A stretch of DNA of 64,000 nt from positions 1-64,000 of the forward strand of contig JAJPXB010000043.1 in NCBI GenBank assembly GCA_021205695.1, in the 5' to 3' direction. Below are positions 35,408 through 45,770 of the stretch, in pieces (positions within the stretch are counted from its first letter, which is position 1; every line of letters begins with the position of its first letter). Both the position numbers and the translations under genes were made by a program. Source of the DNA: Clostridiales bacterium (GTDB lineage Bacteria; Bacillota; Clostridia; Oscillospirales; Oscillospiraceae). The notes beneath the pieces were generated by a model that made no database searches, was not told the origin of the DNA, and was given only the letters and a program-made list of their open reading frames with translations.

Positions 35408-36817
35408 TCACCCGATGCTGCCCTTCATCTCCAGCTGGATCAGGTTGTTCATCTCCACGGCGTATTCCAGGGGCAGCTCCTTGGACACGTTGTCCGCAAA
35501 GCCGCTGACGATCATGGCCCGGGCGTCCTCCTCGCTGATGCCCCGGGACATGAGGTAGAACACCGCCTCGTCGCTGATGCGGCCGATCTTGGCCTCGTGG
35601 CCCACGTCTACGTTGGCCGTGCGGATGTCCATGGCCGGGATGGTGTCCGACCGGGAGACAGAGTCCAGCATCAGGGACTGACAGGAGACGGATGCACGGC
35701 TGCCTCCGGCATTCTTCGTCATGACCACCGAGCTGCGGAAGGTGCTGATCCCCCCGTCCTTGGAGATGGAGCGGGTGTTCATATAGGAGGCGGTGCCCGG
35801 GGCGGCGTGTACCACCTTGGCCCCGGTGTCCAGATTCTGTCCCCGCCCGGCAAAGGTGATGCCGGTGAACTCCATCCGGGCGCCCCGGCCTTTCAGGATG
35901 CTCATGGGGTAGAGGTAGGAGACGTGGGAGCCGAAGGAGCCGGACACCCACTCGATGACGCCGCCCTCCTCCACCTGGGCCCGCTTGGTGTTCAGATTAT
36001 ACATATTCTTCGACCAGTTTTCGATGGTGGAGTACCGCAGTCGGGCATTTTTGCCCACAAACAACTCCACACAACCGGCATGAAGGTTGGCCACATTGTA
36101 CTTGGGCGCGGAGCAGCCCTCGATAAAGTGAAGGTCCGCCCCCTCGTCTACGATGATAAGGGTATGCTCGAACTGGCCTGCGCCGGGGGCGTTGAGCCGG
36201 AAGTAGGATTGCAGAGGGATCTCCACCTTCACCCCCTTGGGGACATAGACGAAGGAGCCGCCGGACCACACCGCCCCGTGGAGGGCGGCAAACTTGTGAT
36301 CCCGTGGAGTTACCAGCTTCATAAAATGATCCCGGATCATCCCGGCGTATTCCCCGTGAAGGGCGCTCTCCAGGTCGGTGTAGATCACCCCCTGGGCGGC
36401 GACCTCCTCCCGGACGTTGTGATAGACCAGCTCAGAGTCGTACTGCGCGCCCACCCCTGCCAGACTGGTGCGCTCGGCCTGGGGGATGCCCAGGCGCTCA
36501 AAGGTGTCCTTGATGTCCTCCGGCACCTCTTCCCAGCTGGCGGACATTTTGGTGTTGGGACGGACATAGGTGGCGATGTTGCTCATGTCCAGCCCGTCGA
36601 TGGAGGGGCCCCAGTCGGGAATGGGCATCCCCTCATAGATCTCCAGGGCATGGAGACGGAAATCGTGCATCCATGCCGGGTCGTGCTTTTCCCGGGAGAT
36701 CTGCTCCACCGTCTCACGGGTCAGGCCGGACTGGAGACGGAAGGTGTCCGCGCCCTCCTCATTGCGAAAGTCGTAGAGGTTGCGGTCGATGTCCTCGACA
36801 TAGGTTTTCTCTTTCAC
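35408..36817 (-). CDS. sufB: Fe-S assembly scaffold subunit SufB
   Basis: A 469-residue scaffold on which clusters are built in the SufBCD complex. Typical SufB blocks are seen: DHKFAALHGAVWSGGSFVYVPKGV, FVGKNARLRYSTIENWS, and RASVSCQSLMLDSVSRSDTIP with a conserved Cys. Start is GTG 36817, overlapping the sufC stop by four bases, with GGAGGAGG upstream. Confidence 0.96.
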   Translation of the reverse strand: MKEKTYVEDIDRNLYDFRNEEGADTFRLQSGLTRETVEQISREKHDPAWMHDFRLHALEIYEGMPIPDWGPSIDGLDMSNIATYVRPNTKMSASWEEVPEDIKDTFERLGIPQAERTSLAGVGAQYDSELVYHNVREEVAAQGVIYTDLESALHGEYAGMIRDHFMKLVTPRDHKFAALHGAVWSGGSFVYVPKGVKVEIPLQSYFRLNAPGAGQFEHTLIIVDEGADLHFIEGCSAPKYNVANLHAGCVELFVGKNARLRYSTIENWSKNMYNLNTKRAQVEEGGVIEWVSGSFGSHVSYLYPMSILKGRGARMEFTGITFAGRGQNLDTGAKVVHAAPGTASYMNTRSISKDGGISTFRSSVVMTKNAGGSRASVSCQSLMLDSVSRSDTIPAMDIRTANVDVGHEAKIGRISDEAVFYLMSRGISEEDARAMIVSGFADNVSKELPLEYAVEMNNLIQLEMKGSIG

Positions 36818-37578
36818 AGGGAGTCCTCCTCCGCCCCGGCGGTGAACCGCTCGAAGCCGTCCCGGTTGATCTCGTCCACCAGGGAGGCGTCCCCGGTGCA
36901 GACGATGCGCCCGTTCACCATGATGTGGGTATAGTCCACATGGAGGGCCTCCAGGATGCGGGTGCTGTGGGTGATGATGAGCAGACCGCCGTCCATATCC
37001 TTCTGGTAGGCCTCAACCCCCTGGGATACCATACGCACAGCGTCCACGTCCAGGCCGGAATCCGTCTCGTCCAAAATGGCCAGGGCGGGGCGGAGCATGA
37101 GCATCTGGAGGATCTCCGCCTTCTTCTTCTCGCCGCCGGAGAAGCCCACATTCAGGTCACGGTTGCCATAGGACCGGTCCATCTGGAGCAGGTCCATATT
37201 GCGGTATAGCTCCCGGCGAAACTCGCTGTATTTCACCCGACTGCCCCGCACCTGCTCCAGGGCATTGCGGAGAAAGCCGCTCAGGGTCAGCCCCGGCACC
37301 TCCAGAGGGTTCTGGAAGGAGAGAAACATCCCCGCCTTGGCCCGCTTGTCCACCGCCTCGCCGTCGATGCGCCGGCCCTGAAACCAGATCTCCCCGCTCT
37401 CCAGCTGGTAGTTGGGATTGCCCATCAGGGCGTAGCCCAGGGTGGATTTGCCCGCGCCGTTGGGGCCCATCAGTACATGGGTCTCCCCCCGGCCGATGCT
37501 CAGATCGACTCCGTGGAGAATTTCCTTCTCCTCCACACAGACGGAGAGGTTTTTGGCCTCAAGCAATAAATCCGACAT
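36814..37578 (-). CDS. sufC: Fe-S assembly ATPase SufC
   Basis: A 254-residue ABC ATPase that drives shape change in SufBD. Walker A GPNGAGKST (38-46), signature region VGFSGGEKKKAEILQM, Walker B ALAILDETDSGLDVDAV. Start 37578 has AAGGAGG; the open frame to 37659 lacks one. First gene of the operon sufCBDSU, an order that differs from Bacillus (sufCDSUB). Confidence 0.95.
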   Translation of the reverse strand: MSDLLLEAKNLSVCVEEKEILHGVDLSIGRGETHVLMGPNGAGKSTLGYALMGNPNYQLESGEIWFQGRRIDGEAVDKRAKAGMFLSFQNPLEVPGLTLSGFLRNALEQVRGSRVKYSEFRRELYRNMDLLQMDRSYGNRDLNVGFSGGEKKKAEILQMLMLRPALAILDETDSGLDVDAVRMVSQGVEAYQKDMDGGLLIITHSTRILEALHVDYTHIMVNGRIVCTGDASLVDEINRDGFERFTAGAEEDSL

Positions 37579-37686
37579 AATATCCTCCTTAACAGGGCCT
37601 TGCCCCAGATCGCGCATAGCTGTCTGTCCGCCGGATGCTCCGAAAAAAGAAAAGGACACGTTCGGCCCTCCTCTGCGGACAAGGGT

Positions 37687-37715
37687 ATTGTACTCTGCAA
37701 TTCCTACCTTGTCAA
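37687..37715 (-). promoter_or_regulatory. Promoter of the suf operon
   Basis: TTGACA and TACAAT on the minus strand with a 17-base spacer, about 100 bases before sufC. No Fe-S regulator gene is next to it. Confidence 0.85.
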
Positions 37716-37929
37716 TAGGATTTACAAGGCAGTTTGGGGCGACAGGCTTCCTCCCCTCTCAAACTCCTATGCCATTGTACACCGCGTTGGCCATCTGATA
37801 TCCGCCCTCCGGCCAGTACAGGCCGGGGAATGACAGAGAACGGTCGAAAATCTGCCGCCGACGGGCGACGGAGGCACGATCCCGGGACATTGTCTGCGCC
37901 GGATGATATGAACCGCACTGAAAAAGCAG

Positions 37930-37958
37930 TTGCAATTCTGCTCCAAATATGTCATAAT
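37930..37958 (+). promoter_or_regulatory. Promoter of tRNA-Ser
   Basis: TTGCAA and CATAAT with a 17-base spacer, with a start about 45 bases before the tRNA. The stretch 37716-37929 has no gene or clear motif. Confidence 0.7.
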
Positions 37959-38008
37959 AGGCAGGCGTTCCCGGATGTGTCCGCCGATCTGGCCTCCGGG
38001 ACCCATCT

Positions 38009-38094
38009 GGAGACGTATCGAAGCGGTCATAACGAGCCTGACTCGAAATCAGGTAGCCCGCAAGGGTTCGTGGGTTCGAATCCCACCGTCTCCG
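38009..38094 (+). tRNA. tRNA-Ser (anticodon CGA)
   Basis: An 86-nt class II tRNA. Acceptor GGAGACG/CGTCTCC, D arm TCG/CGA, anticodon stem CCTGA/TCAGG with loop CTCGAAA (anticodon CGA at 38044-38046, reading UCG), long variable arm CCCGCAAGGG, T arm GTGGG TTCGAAT CCCAC, discriminator G. CCA is not encoded. Confidence 0.96.
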
Positions 38095-38242
38095 TTGTTG
38101 CCGGACGCATCGATTCTGCCCTCACGGGCCGGAGCGGGCGTCCGGTTCCCTTTGGCCCACGCAGGGGCGCCGATTCCTCTGCCAGCTGACCTATCGACCC
38201 GGACATCAGACAGGCACCCCCGGCTCATCGAGCCAGGGGTGC

Positions 38243-38277
38243 CTCAGCGTGTCAAAAATCCTTTTTGACACGCTGAG
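38243..38277. repeat. 16-bp perfect palindrome inside the hairpin element
   Basis: CTCAGCGTGTCAAAAA and its exact complement TTTTTGACACGCTGAG surround a three-base loop. It joins the tail of copy B and has the same TGTCAAAAA/TTTTTGACA core as the palindrome at 21677-21696. Confidence 0.8.
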
Positions 38278-38278
38278 T

Positions 38279-38320
38279 ACGATTTTTGAACTTTAGAAAA
38301 GTTCTAAAAATCGTTTTTCT
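38279..38320 (+). terminator. AT-rich hairpin with T-run
   Basis: ACGATTTTT and AAAAATCGT (38279-38287, 38306-38314) enclose a further pairing AACTT/AAGTT and are followed by TTTTCTT. It could terminate transcription from the tRNA side. Another small stem GAGGGGGC/GCCCCCTC lies at 38329-38349. Confidence 0.5.
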
Positions 38321-38465
38321 TGCACGCGAGGGGGCTTTTTGCCCCCTCCTCCGCACCCCCGCTACTCTGTTGCGGGAGCCTCAAGCACTTTTTTGACAGT
38401 CTAAGGCACCCCCGGCTCGATGAGCCGGGGGTGCCTGCTTTCGCCTTGGTCTTGCTGTGCAGTTT

Positions 38466-39986
<1,521 letters not shown>

Positions 39987-40073
39987 AGTACCTCGTGTCC
40001 TCTTTCTGATTGAAATCTGTACACTGAGCGCCCGGAGGGAGGAACCCGGTCTCTCCCTCCGGATTCGGGAAAA

Positions 40074-40847
40074 TTACTCCTGGTTGGCAGCGTTGATGAT
40101 GGTGGTGAACGCCTCCGGCTTCAGGGAGGCTCCGCCGATCAGGCCGCCGTCGATGTCGGGCTGTGCCAGCAGCTCATAGGCGTTCTTGTCGTTCATGGAG
40201 CCGCCGTAGAGGATGGTCACGCTCCGGGCCACCCGTGCGCCATACAGCTTGCGGATGACGGTGCGGATCTCGCAGTTGACCTCGTTGGCCTGCTCGGGGG
40301 TGGCGGTGCGGCCGGTGCCGATGGCCCACAGGGGCTCGTAGGCGATGACCACATGGCGCATCTTCTCGGCGGGGATGCCGGAGAGAGCGGTCTTGACCTG
40401 GAGATCGATCAGCTCCTTGGTGATGCCCAGCTCCCGCTGCTCCAGGCTCTCGCCCACGCAGATGATGGGGTAAAGACCGGCCTCCACAGCGGCCTTGGCC
40501 TTCTTGTTGACGATGATGTCGTCATCGTTCCAGTACTGGCGGCGCTCGGAGTGCCCGATGATGACGTACTTCACGCCCAGATCCTTGAGCATGGCGGCGG
40601 ATACCTCGCCGGTGTATGCGCCGCTGTCATGCTCGGAGACGTTCTCAGCGCCCACCTGCACCCGGCAGTCCTTGAACGCCTTCTGTGCGGCGGGGACGTT
40701 GACGAAGGGAGCGCAGATCAGGATGTCACACCACTTGGCCTTGGGGAGCATGGTTTTCAGCTCGTCGGCAAAGGCCTTGGTCTCGGATGCGGTCTTGTTC
40801 ATCTTCCAGTTGCCGGCGATGAGGGTCTTGCGATATCTTCTGTTCAT
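40074..40847 (-). CDS. tpiA: Triosephosphate isomerase
   Basis: Interconverts dihydroxyacetone phosphate and glyceraldehyde-3-phosphate; it also takes up the DHAP released by RhaD. The 257-residue barrel has Lys15 (AGNWKMN), His99 (IIGHSERR) and Glu171 (AYEPLWAIGTG). Start 40847 has AAGAGG; the frame open to 40937 has no site. The 275-base gap before it (40848-41122) holds only a GC-rich hairpin. Confidence 0.96.
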   Translation of the reverse strand: MNRRYRKTLIAGNWKMNKTASETKAFADELKTMLPKAKWCDILICAPFVNVPAAQKAFKDCRVQVGAENVSEHDSGAYTGEVSAAMLKDLGVKYVIIGHSERRQYWNDDDIIVNKKAKAAVEAGLYPIICVGESLEQRELGITKELIDLQVKTALSGIPAEKMRHVVIAYEPLWAIGTGRTATPEQANEVNCEIRTVIRKLYGARVARSVTILYGGSMNDKNAYELLAQPDIDGGLIGGASLKPEAFTTIINAANQE

Positions 40848-41028
40848 TTTGACATACCTCTTTCTATATATACAGTGTCCTGTCCGGGGCAGACCTCTGA
40901 TGGGCGCTGACCAGTCAGGCACGGTTTTACAAAGCAAGAGCCGGGACTCCGAAGCAGGAAAAAGCCGGAAATCTCGGTTATATCCGGGAGACTTGGAACA
41001 TTTTTGCAGAAGTTTCAGCTCCCGTCAG

Positions 41029-41058
41029 GCTCTCCCGCCGCCGGAGCGGCGGGAGAGC
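41029..41058 (-). terminator. Hairpin after pgk
   Basis: GCTCTCCCGCCG and CGGCGGGAGAGC form a 12-bp perfect stem with a six-base loop, 65 bases after the pgk stop. No T-run follows, so it may be an RNA-processing or stability stem rather than a terminator. Confidence 0.5.
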
Positions 41059-41122
41059 ATCGATGCATGGGATGTGGGGGAGCTGCGCAAACGTGCCGCT
41101 GACACATTTGCCCGGCAAAATA

Positions 41123-42328
41123 TTATTTATCGAGCAGAGCAGCTACACCTGGCAGCTCCTTGCCTTCCATGAACTCCAGGGAGGCGCCGCCACCGGTGGA
41201 GATGTGGGTCATCTTGTCGGCATAGCCCAGCTGCTGAACGGCGGCCGCGGAGTCGCCGCCGCCGATGATGGTGATGGCGTCGGTCTTGCTCAGGGCCTCG
41301 GCCACAGCCTTGGTGCCCACGGCAAACTTGTCAAACTCGAACACGCCCATGGGGCCGTTCCAGATCACGGTGCCGGCGTCGGCCACGGCGGCGCAGTAGG
41401 CCTCCACAGTCTTGGGGCCGATGTCCAGGCCCTGCCAGCCGTCGGGAATCTCGCCGGTGGGGACCACCTTGCTCTCCGCATCAGGGGCAAAGGCATTGGC
41501 GCAGACGGTGTCGGTGGGGAGCAGCAGCTTGACGCCCTTCTCCTCCGCCTTCTTAATCATGTCCAGCGCATACTGCTCCCAGTCGGCCTCCAGCAGGGAG
41601 TCGCCCACTTTGCCGCCTTGGGCAGCCGCGAAGGTGTAGGCCATGCCGCCGCCGATGATGACGGTGTCGGCGATCTCCAGCAGGTTGTTGATGACGCCGA
41701 TCTTGGAGGAAACCTTGGAGCCGCCCAGAATGGCCACCAGCGGACGCTTGGGGCTGGCCAGGGCGCCGCCGATGATGTCCAGCTCCTTCTGGATCAGGAA
41801 GCCGGAGACGGCGGGCAGGTAAGCGGCCACACCGGCGGTGGAGGCGTGGGCGCGGTGGACAGTGCCGAAGGCGTCGGAGACATACACGCCGTCCGCACCG
41901 GCCAGGTCAGCCAGAGCCTTGGCGAAAGCGGGGTCGTTCTTCGTCTCGCCCTTATCATAGCGCAGGTTCTCCAGCAGGAGAATCTGTCCGGGCTGGAGAG
42001 CGGCGGCCTTGGCCTGGGCGTCCTCGCCCACGATGTCGGCGGCCATAATGACCTCCTGGCCCAGCAGCTCGGACAGCCGCGCCGCCACAGGCTTCATGCT
42101 CAGCTCCGGCTTCCACTCGCCCTTGGGCTTGCCCATATGGGAGCAGGCGATGACAGCGGCCCCCTGCTCCAGCAGATACTGGATGGTGGGCAGAGCGGCG
42201 CGAATCCGCTTGTCGTCGGTGATCCGACCGCTGCCGTCTTTGGCCATGGGAACGTTGAAATCGCAGCGCAGCAGGACTTTCTTTCCCTTGACGTCGATGT
42301 CAGTGACCGTTTTCTTGTTGTAGTTCAT
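41123..42328 (-). CDS. pgk: Phosphoglycerate kinase
   Basis: ATP-forming glycolytic enzyme of 401 residues. N-terminal [12 protein letters not shown], substrate-basic patch [19 protein letters not shown], hinge and nucleotide site with [11 protein letters not shown], and C-terminal [13 protein letters not shown] then [13 protein letters not shown] are all present. Start overlaps the trmL stop by four bases; AAAGGAG upstream. Confidence 0.97.
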   Translation of the reverse strand: MNYNKKTVTDIDVKGKKVLLRCDFNVPMAKDGSGRITDDKRIRAALPTIQYLLEQGAAVIACSHMGKPKGEWKPELSMKPVAARLSELLGQEVIMAADIVGEDAQAKAAALQPGQILLLENLRYDKGETKNDPAFAKALADLAGADGVYVSDAFGTVHRAHASTAGVAAYLPAVSGFLIQKELDIIGGALASPKRPLVAILGGSKVSSKIGVINNLLEIADTVIIGGGMAYTFAAAQGGKVGDSLLEADWEQYALDMIKKAEEKGVKLLLPTDTVCANAFAPDAESKVVPTGEIPDGWQGLDIGPKTVEAYCAAVADAGTVIWNGPMGVFEFDKFAVGTKAVAEALSKTDAITIIGGGDSAAAVQQLGYADKMTHISTGGGASLEFMEGKELPGVAALLDK

Positions 42329-42888
42329 ACAAAAGACTCCTTTCCTGTTTCCAGATCAGACTGATTTGCGTTTTCCGTCGGGCAGGTATGCCCCGGCTCC
42401 TGCTCCCGCATCTCGCCGTACCCCAGAAGGCCGGGGAACCCCTGCTGTCGCAGGGCCTCATAGACCACCACGGCCACAGAGTTGGCGAGATTCAGGCTTC
42501 GGGCCTCCGCACGCATGGGGATACGGATGCACCGGTCATAATGCGCCATGCGAAACCACTCCGGCAGCCCCGCCGTCTCCTTGCCGAAGAACAGCCAGCA
42601 GCCGTCGGCGTACCGCGCCTCCCCGTAATCCCGGGGAGCCTTGGTGGTGGCCAGCCAGAGATCCCGCTCCGCCTCAGGCCATGCCTGAAACAGGGCACTC
42701 AGGCTGTCGTGGACCTCCAGCTGCACCATGGGCCAGTAGTCCAGCCCCGCCCGCCGTACCCGCCGCTCTGAAATTTCAAAGCCCAGGGGACGAATCAGGT
42801 GGAGCCGTGCGCCGGTGGCGGCACAGGTCCTGGCAATGTTGCCCGTATTTTGAGGGATTTCCGGTTCTACCAGCACGATATGAAGCAT
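42325..42888 (-). CDS. trmL: tRNA (cytidine(34)-2'-O)-methyltransferase TrmL
   Basis: A 187-residue SPOUT methyltransferase with the trefoil-knot motifs: [19 protein letters not shown] near the start, [13 protein letters not shown], and [26 protein letters not shown]. It methylates the wobble ribose of tRNA-Leu in E. coli; same role inferred. Start 42888 is set by GGAGGGGG upstream; ATG 42912 lies before that site. It leads an operon with pgk. Confidence 0.92.
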   Translation of the reverse strand: MLHIVLVEPEIPQNTGNIARTCAATGARLHLIRPLGFEISERRVRRAGLDYWPMVQLEVHDSLSALFQAWPEAERDLWLATTKAPRDYGEARYADGCWLFFGKETAGLPEWFRMAHYDRCIRIPMRAEARSLNLANSVAVVVYEALRQQGFPGLLGYGEMREQEPGHTCPTENANQSDLETGKESFV

Positions 42889-42917
42889 TTCACCGGCACC
42901 CCCTCCAAACACGGTAC

Positions 42918-42946
42918 ATTCTACCCTCTTTTTTCCGGAAAAGCAA
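42918..42946 (-). promoter_or_regulatory. Promoter of trmL-pgk
   Basis: TTGCTT and TAGAAT on the minus strand with a 17-base spacer, about 25 bases before the trmL start. Confidence 0.7.
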
Positions 42947-43081
42947 CAGTAAATCAGCGGGTTTTAAGCCATTTTTGCGGTTTTTTTCTTTCCGGCTTTG
43001 TCCAATTTTCATAAGAAGGGGTTACGGTAAACCCTTAGGACCCGTTTCCTGCCCTCCCAGACAAAAACCGGACGTGACTGC

Positions 43082-43110
43082 TTGCCAGATGGGCGATTCT
43101 GTGCTATTGT
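43082..43110 (+). promoter_or_regulatory. Promoter of proB
   Basis: TTGCCA and TATTGT with a 17-base spacer; the start would lie about 45 bases before proB. Confidence 0.6.
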
Positions 43111-43162
43111 TTTCTATAGCAACAGCAACGGAATCAGCCTGAGAGAATGGAGACATATCGTT

Positions 43163-43969
43163 ATGTGTGAACTGGAGCGCAAGCTGCGCATCGTCGTCAA
43201 GGTGGGCACATCCAGCCTGACCCGGGCGGACGGGAGCCGAAATCTTCGCAATATGGAGCTGCTGGCCCGGGTGCTCTCCGACCTGAAGGGCATGGGGCAC
43301 GAGATCATACTGGTCTCCTCCGGGGCCATCGGTATGGGGGCGGGCAAGCTGGGCATGACCGCCCGGCCCAGCCAGCTGCGGATGAAGCAGGCCGCCGCCG
43401 CCGTGGGCCAGTGCGAGATGATGCACCTGTACGACAAATTCTTCGGGGAATACGGCCAGACGGTGGCCCAGGTGCTGCTCACCGACGACGACGTGAAGGA
43501 TCCCTTCCGCCAGGCGCACCTGTCCGGCACCTTCGCCGCCCTGCTGGGGCTGGGTGTCATCCCGGTGGTCAATGAGAACGACTCCGTCTCCGCCGCCGAG
43601 ATCGAGACCGGCGACCGGAAGGTGCTGGGCGACAACGACACCCTCTCCGCCATCGTGGCGGGCCTGTGCCGGGCTGACCTTCTCATTATTCTCAGCGACA
43701 TCGACGGCTTGTATGACAGCGACCCCCGGCAGAATCCGGATGCGCGTCTCATCTCCCGGGTCACGGAGATCAACGAGTCGGTGTACGACATGGCAGGAGG
43801 CGTCGGCTCCCGGTGGGGCACCGGCGGGATGGTCACTAAGCTGGAGGCCGCACGGGTGGCCAACCGGCTGGGCATCGACATGGTACTAACCAACAGCAGC
43901 CGCATGGACGACCTCTATGACATCGCAGAGGGCAAGGACGTGGGGACACGGTTTGTGGCATCCCGGTAA
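43163..43969 (+). CDS. proB: Glutamate 5-kinase
   Basis: First step of proline synthesis from glutamate. The 268-residue amino-acid kinase domain shows VVKVGTSSLT, VSSGAIGMG, VVNENDSVS, LGDNDTLSA and RWGTGGMVTKLEAA. It ends after the kinase domain, so it lacks the C-terminal PUA domain of the 367-residue E. coli enzyme; short forms are known. Start 43163 has GGAG upstream. It is separated from proA by an AT-rich gene. Confidence 0.95.
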   Translation: MCELERKLRIVVKVGTSSLTRADGSRNLRNMELLARVLSDLKGMGHEIILVSSGAIGMGAGKLGMTARPSQLRMKQAAAAVGQCEMMHLYDKFFGEYGQTVAQVLLTDDDVKDPFRQAHLSGTFAALLGLGVIPVVNENDSVSAAEIETGDRKVLGDNDTLSAIVAGLCRADLLIILSDIDGLYDSDPRQNPDARLISRVTEINESVYDMAGGVGSRWGTGGMVTKLEAARVANRLGIDMVLTNSSRMDDLYDIAEGKDVGTRFVASR

Positions 43970-44032
43970 GTCCCGGCAACAGACTAAGCGCAATTTGAAA
44001 AAAACAGCAGGAAAGGGCCCAGTGGTGTTCCA

Positions 44033-45703
44033 ATGAAAAAGGCAAATCGGGTTACAGCAGTCCTCAGAAGGTTTATTGAAGTTTGCTTTTTCCTCTTGAT
44101 GCTATGGATTTTGCTTGTCCGTTGTGAGGTGGTAGCGGCCAAATTCCCGTCTGTTCTGGGATATGTGCTGCTGATTTGTGGTGCCATCCTGTGTGTGTTT
44201 CTGCTATTCAAATTCCTGGAGAATCGAGAGAGAATCGGAAAGGTACGGAAGTGTGTTTCAGACGCGCTCAACCGCCTGAGCAGAGGGCAAATGGTCGCAA
44301 TCATCACCCTGGTTTCACTGCTCACAAAGACTGCAGTTACCTTCCTGTTCCAAATTGACTCATCCAAGTATTCAGACCCAGCAGTATATTACAGCTTCGT
44401 AGAGCAGCTTGTGGACGCAGGGAGGATTACAGAACATGCAGAATATGCTGCATACTATTCTTATACGCTGGCATTCAGTCTGCTGTTTGTTCCGGTGGGA
44501 AAGCTCTTTGGCGTGTCGATTACCAATTTCACAATGGAATTATCTGTACTGCACACCATCGTGGCAATCCTTTTCTTTGACCTGATCTGCTACTGGAAGG
44601 AGAAGAATACCGCCTTTGTCGCCGTGCTCTTTTGGGTGCTGGTTCCAACGACCATCGTCCAAACGCAGTTGATGTGCCACGAGAACGGTTTTCTGTTTTT
44701 TCATGTTGTGGCGATATGGTTTCTTTTCCGTGTTGTTCCGTCGCAGAAGCAGCCTCTGTGGAAGCTGTTCGCATATGTGATGGGCTGCTTATCGCTGTGC
44801 ATCGCTGCATTAATTAATATGATAGGATATGTCAGCATTTGCGCCTTGGTTGTCTATCTTGTGCTGACTGTGGGCGCAGGCAGGATACAGCTTTTTAGTA
44901 CAGACCGTACGCCTGTAGCAGTACGCCTCCCCACCCGAATCGGGAGCATTCTGATCTGTGTGCTGATTCTTTTTGGAAGCTCTTGGTTGATTAGGATGAG
45001 TTTTGAAAGCGTGTGTGAAGATGTAATTGACGGATATCAAGAACTATTAGAACAAAGAGATAGTCGGAGAATTCCCTATAGCTGGTCAGTGTATGTTGGG
45101 ATGAATTATGAGACTGCCGGGGAGTGGAATGAGGAAGATCAGTCTGTGTACTATCTCTATGAGGAAATTGAAGATGACGAGGAGGCAATTGAATATCAGA
45201 TCAATCTTCTGGCGGAAAGGTTTGCGTGGTATTGCGAGCAGCCAATGCGTATCATCATTCATCTGAATGATAAGATGCAGATGATATGGGGCCACTTTTT
45301 TAACCCATTGGGATATGGTTGGGGGAACGATATCAATGACGCTGTTTTGAATTGGAAAGGCGGTATTCTCTACCAGGTGTTCACTTTGTGCTGCCATCTC
45401 ATCAACATAGCTGCGGCAGCAATTATTGTACTTTCCGCTCCGATCGGGAGAAGAAATAGACATGAGGGAGAAAATAAAAGCAGCATATATATATATTTGT
45501 TCCTGATCGGCGCTACACTGGTATTCCTGTTTGTAGAGGTATCGCCAAAGTACTCGTCACATATGCAGGTTTTCATTTATCTGCTGGCTGTGTTGAGGAG
45601 CAGAGATTGCCTTCGGAACCTGTTAGCGGGAAGGGAAAAGCTACAGCATCTCAAGTCAACTGTAAAAGGGAGACTGACAGGGAAATTCAAAACGTCCAGG
45701 TAG
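44033..45703 (+). CDS. Polytopic membrane protein, probable GT-C-type glycosyltransferase
   Basis: A 556-residue protein with about 11 membrane segments (for example near 13-31, 43-61, 87-108, 150-170, 178-198). After the third segment the outer loop reads SSKYSDPAVYYSFVEQL, an acidic loop like that of GT-C/ArnT-PMT enzymes; a long outer domain (about 320-430) and the late EVSPKYSSHMQ loop also fit that fold. Function is inferred and no exact family is assigned. Base use is plainly AT-richer than its neighbours and it splits proB from proA, so it looks acquired. No good ribosome site beyond AGGAAAGG. It has no mobile-element genes beside it. Confidence 0.7.
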   Translation: MKKANRVTAVLRRFIEVCFFLLMLWILLVRCEVVAAKFPSVLGYVLLICGAILCVFLLFKFLENRERIGKVRKCVSDALNRLSRGQMVAIITLVSLLTKTAVTFLFQIDSSKYSDPAVYYSFVEQLVDAGRITEHAEYAAYYSYTLAFSLLFVPVGKLFGVSITNFTMELSVLHTIVAILFFDLICYWKEKNTAFVAVLFWVLVPTTIVQTQLMCHENGFLFFHVVAIWFLFRVVPSQKQPLWKLFAYVMGCLSLCIAALINMIGYVSICALVVYLVLTVGAGRIQLFSTDRTPVAVRLPTRIGSILICVLILFGSSWLIRMSFESVCEDVIDGYQELLEQRDSRRIPYSWSVYVGMNYETAGEWNEEDQSVYYLYEEIEDDEEAIEYQINLLAERFAWYCEQPMRIIIHLNDKMQMIWGHFFNPLGYGWGNDINDAVLNWKGGILYQVFTLCCHLINIAAAAIIVLSAPIGRRNRHEGENKSSIYIYLFLIGATLVFLFVEVSPKYSSHMQVFIYLLAVLRSRDCLRNLLAGREKLQHLKSTVKGRLTGKFKTSR

Positions 45704-45770
45704 CAGAAATCGGCCGGGCTGCTGTGACAGCAATCATTTTATTTTGTGCATTTATAAAGGAGGAACCAAC

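Larger units (their letters stand above)
38211..38437. repeat. Inverted pair of hairpin elements (copies B and C), MITE-like
   Basis: The left end (38211-38258) and the reverse complement of the right end (38389-38437) match at nearly all positions of about 48 bases: CAGGCACCCCCGGCTCATCG, then AGCC, GGGGTGCCT and a TGTCAAAAA tail. Each end also folds on itself as a GC-rich stem. The 130 bases between hold three more stems and no gene. Both stems lie at the 3' ends of flanking transcripts (tRNA-Ser on the left, gpmI on the right), so they may act as terminators. Confidence 0.75.

Noticed and set aside
43979..43990. ACAGACTAAGCG after proB also occurs at 21694-21705 in the hairpin element
   Set aside because: A 12-base match is expected many times by chance in 64 kb, and no GC stem or T-run goes with it here.
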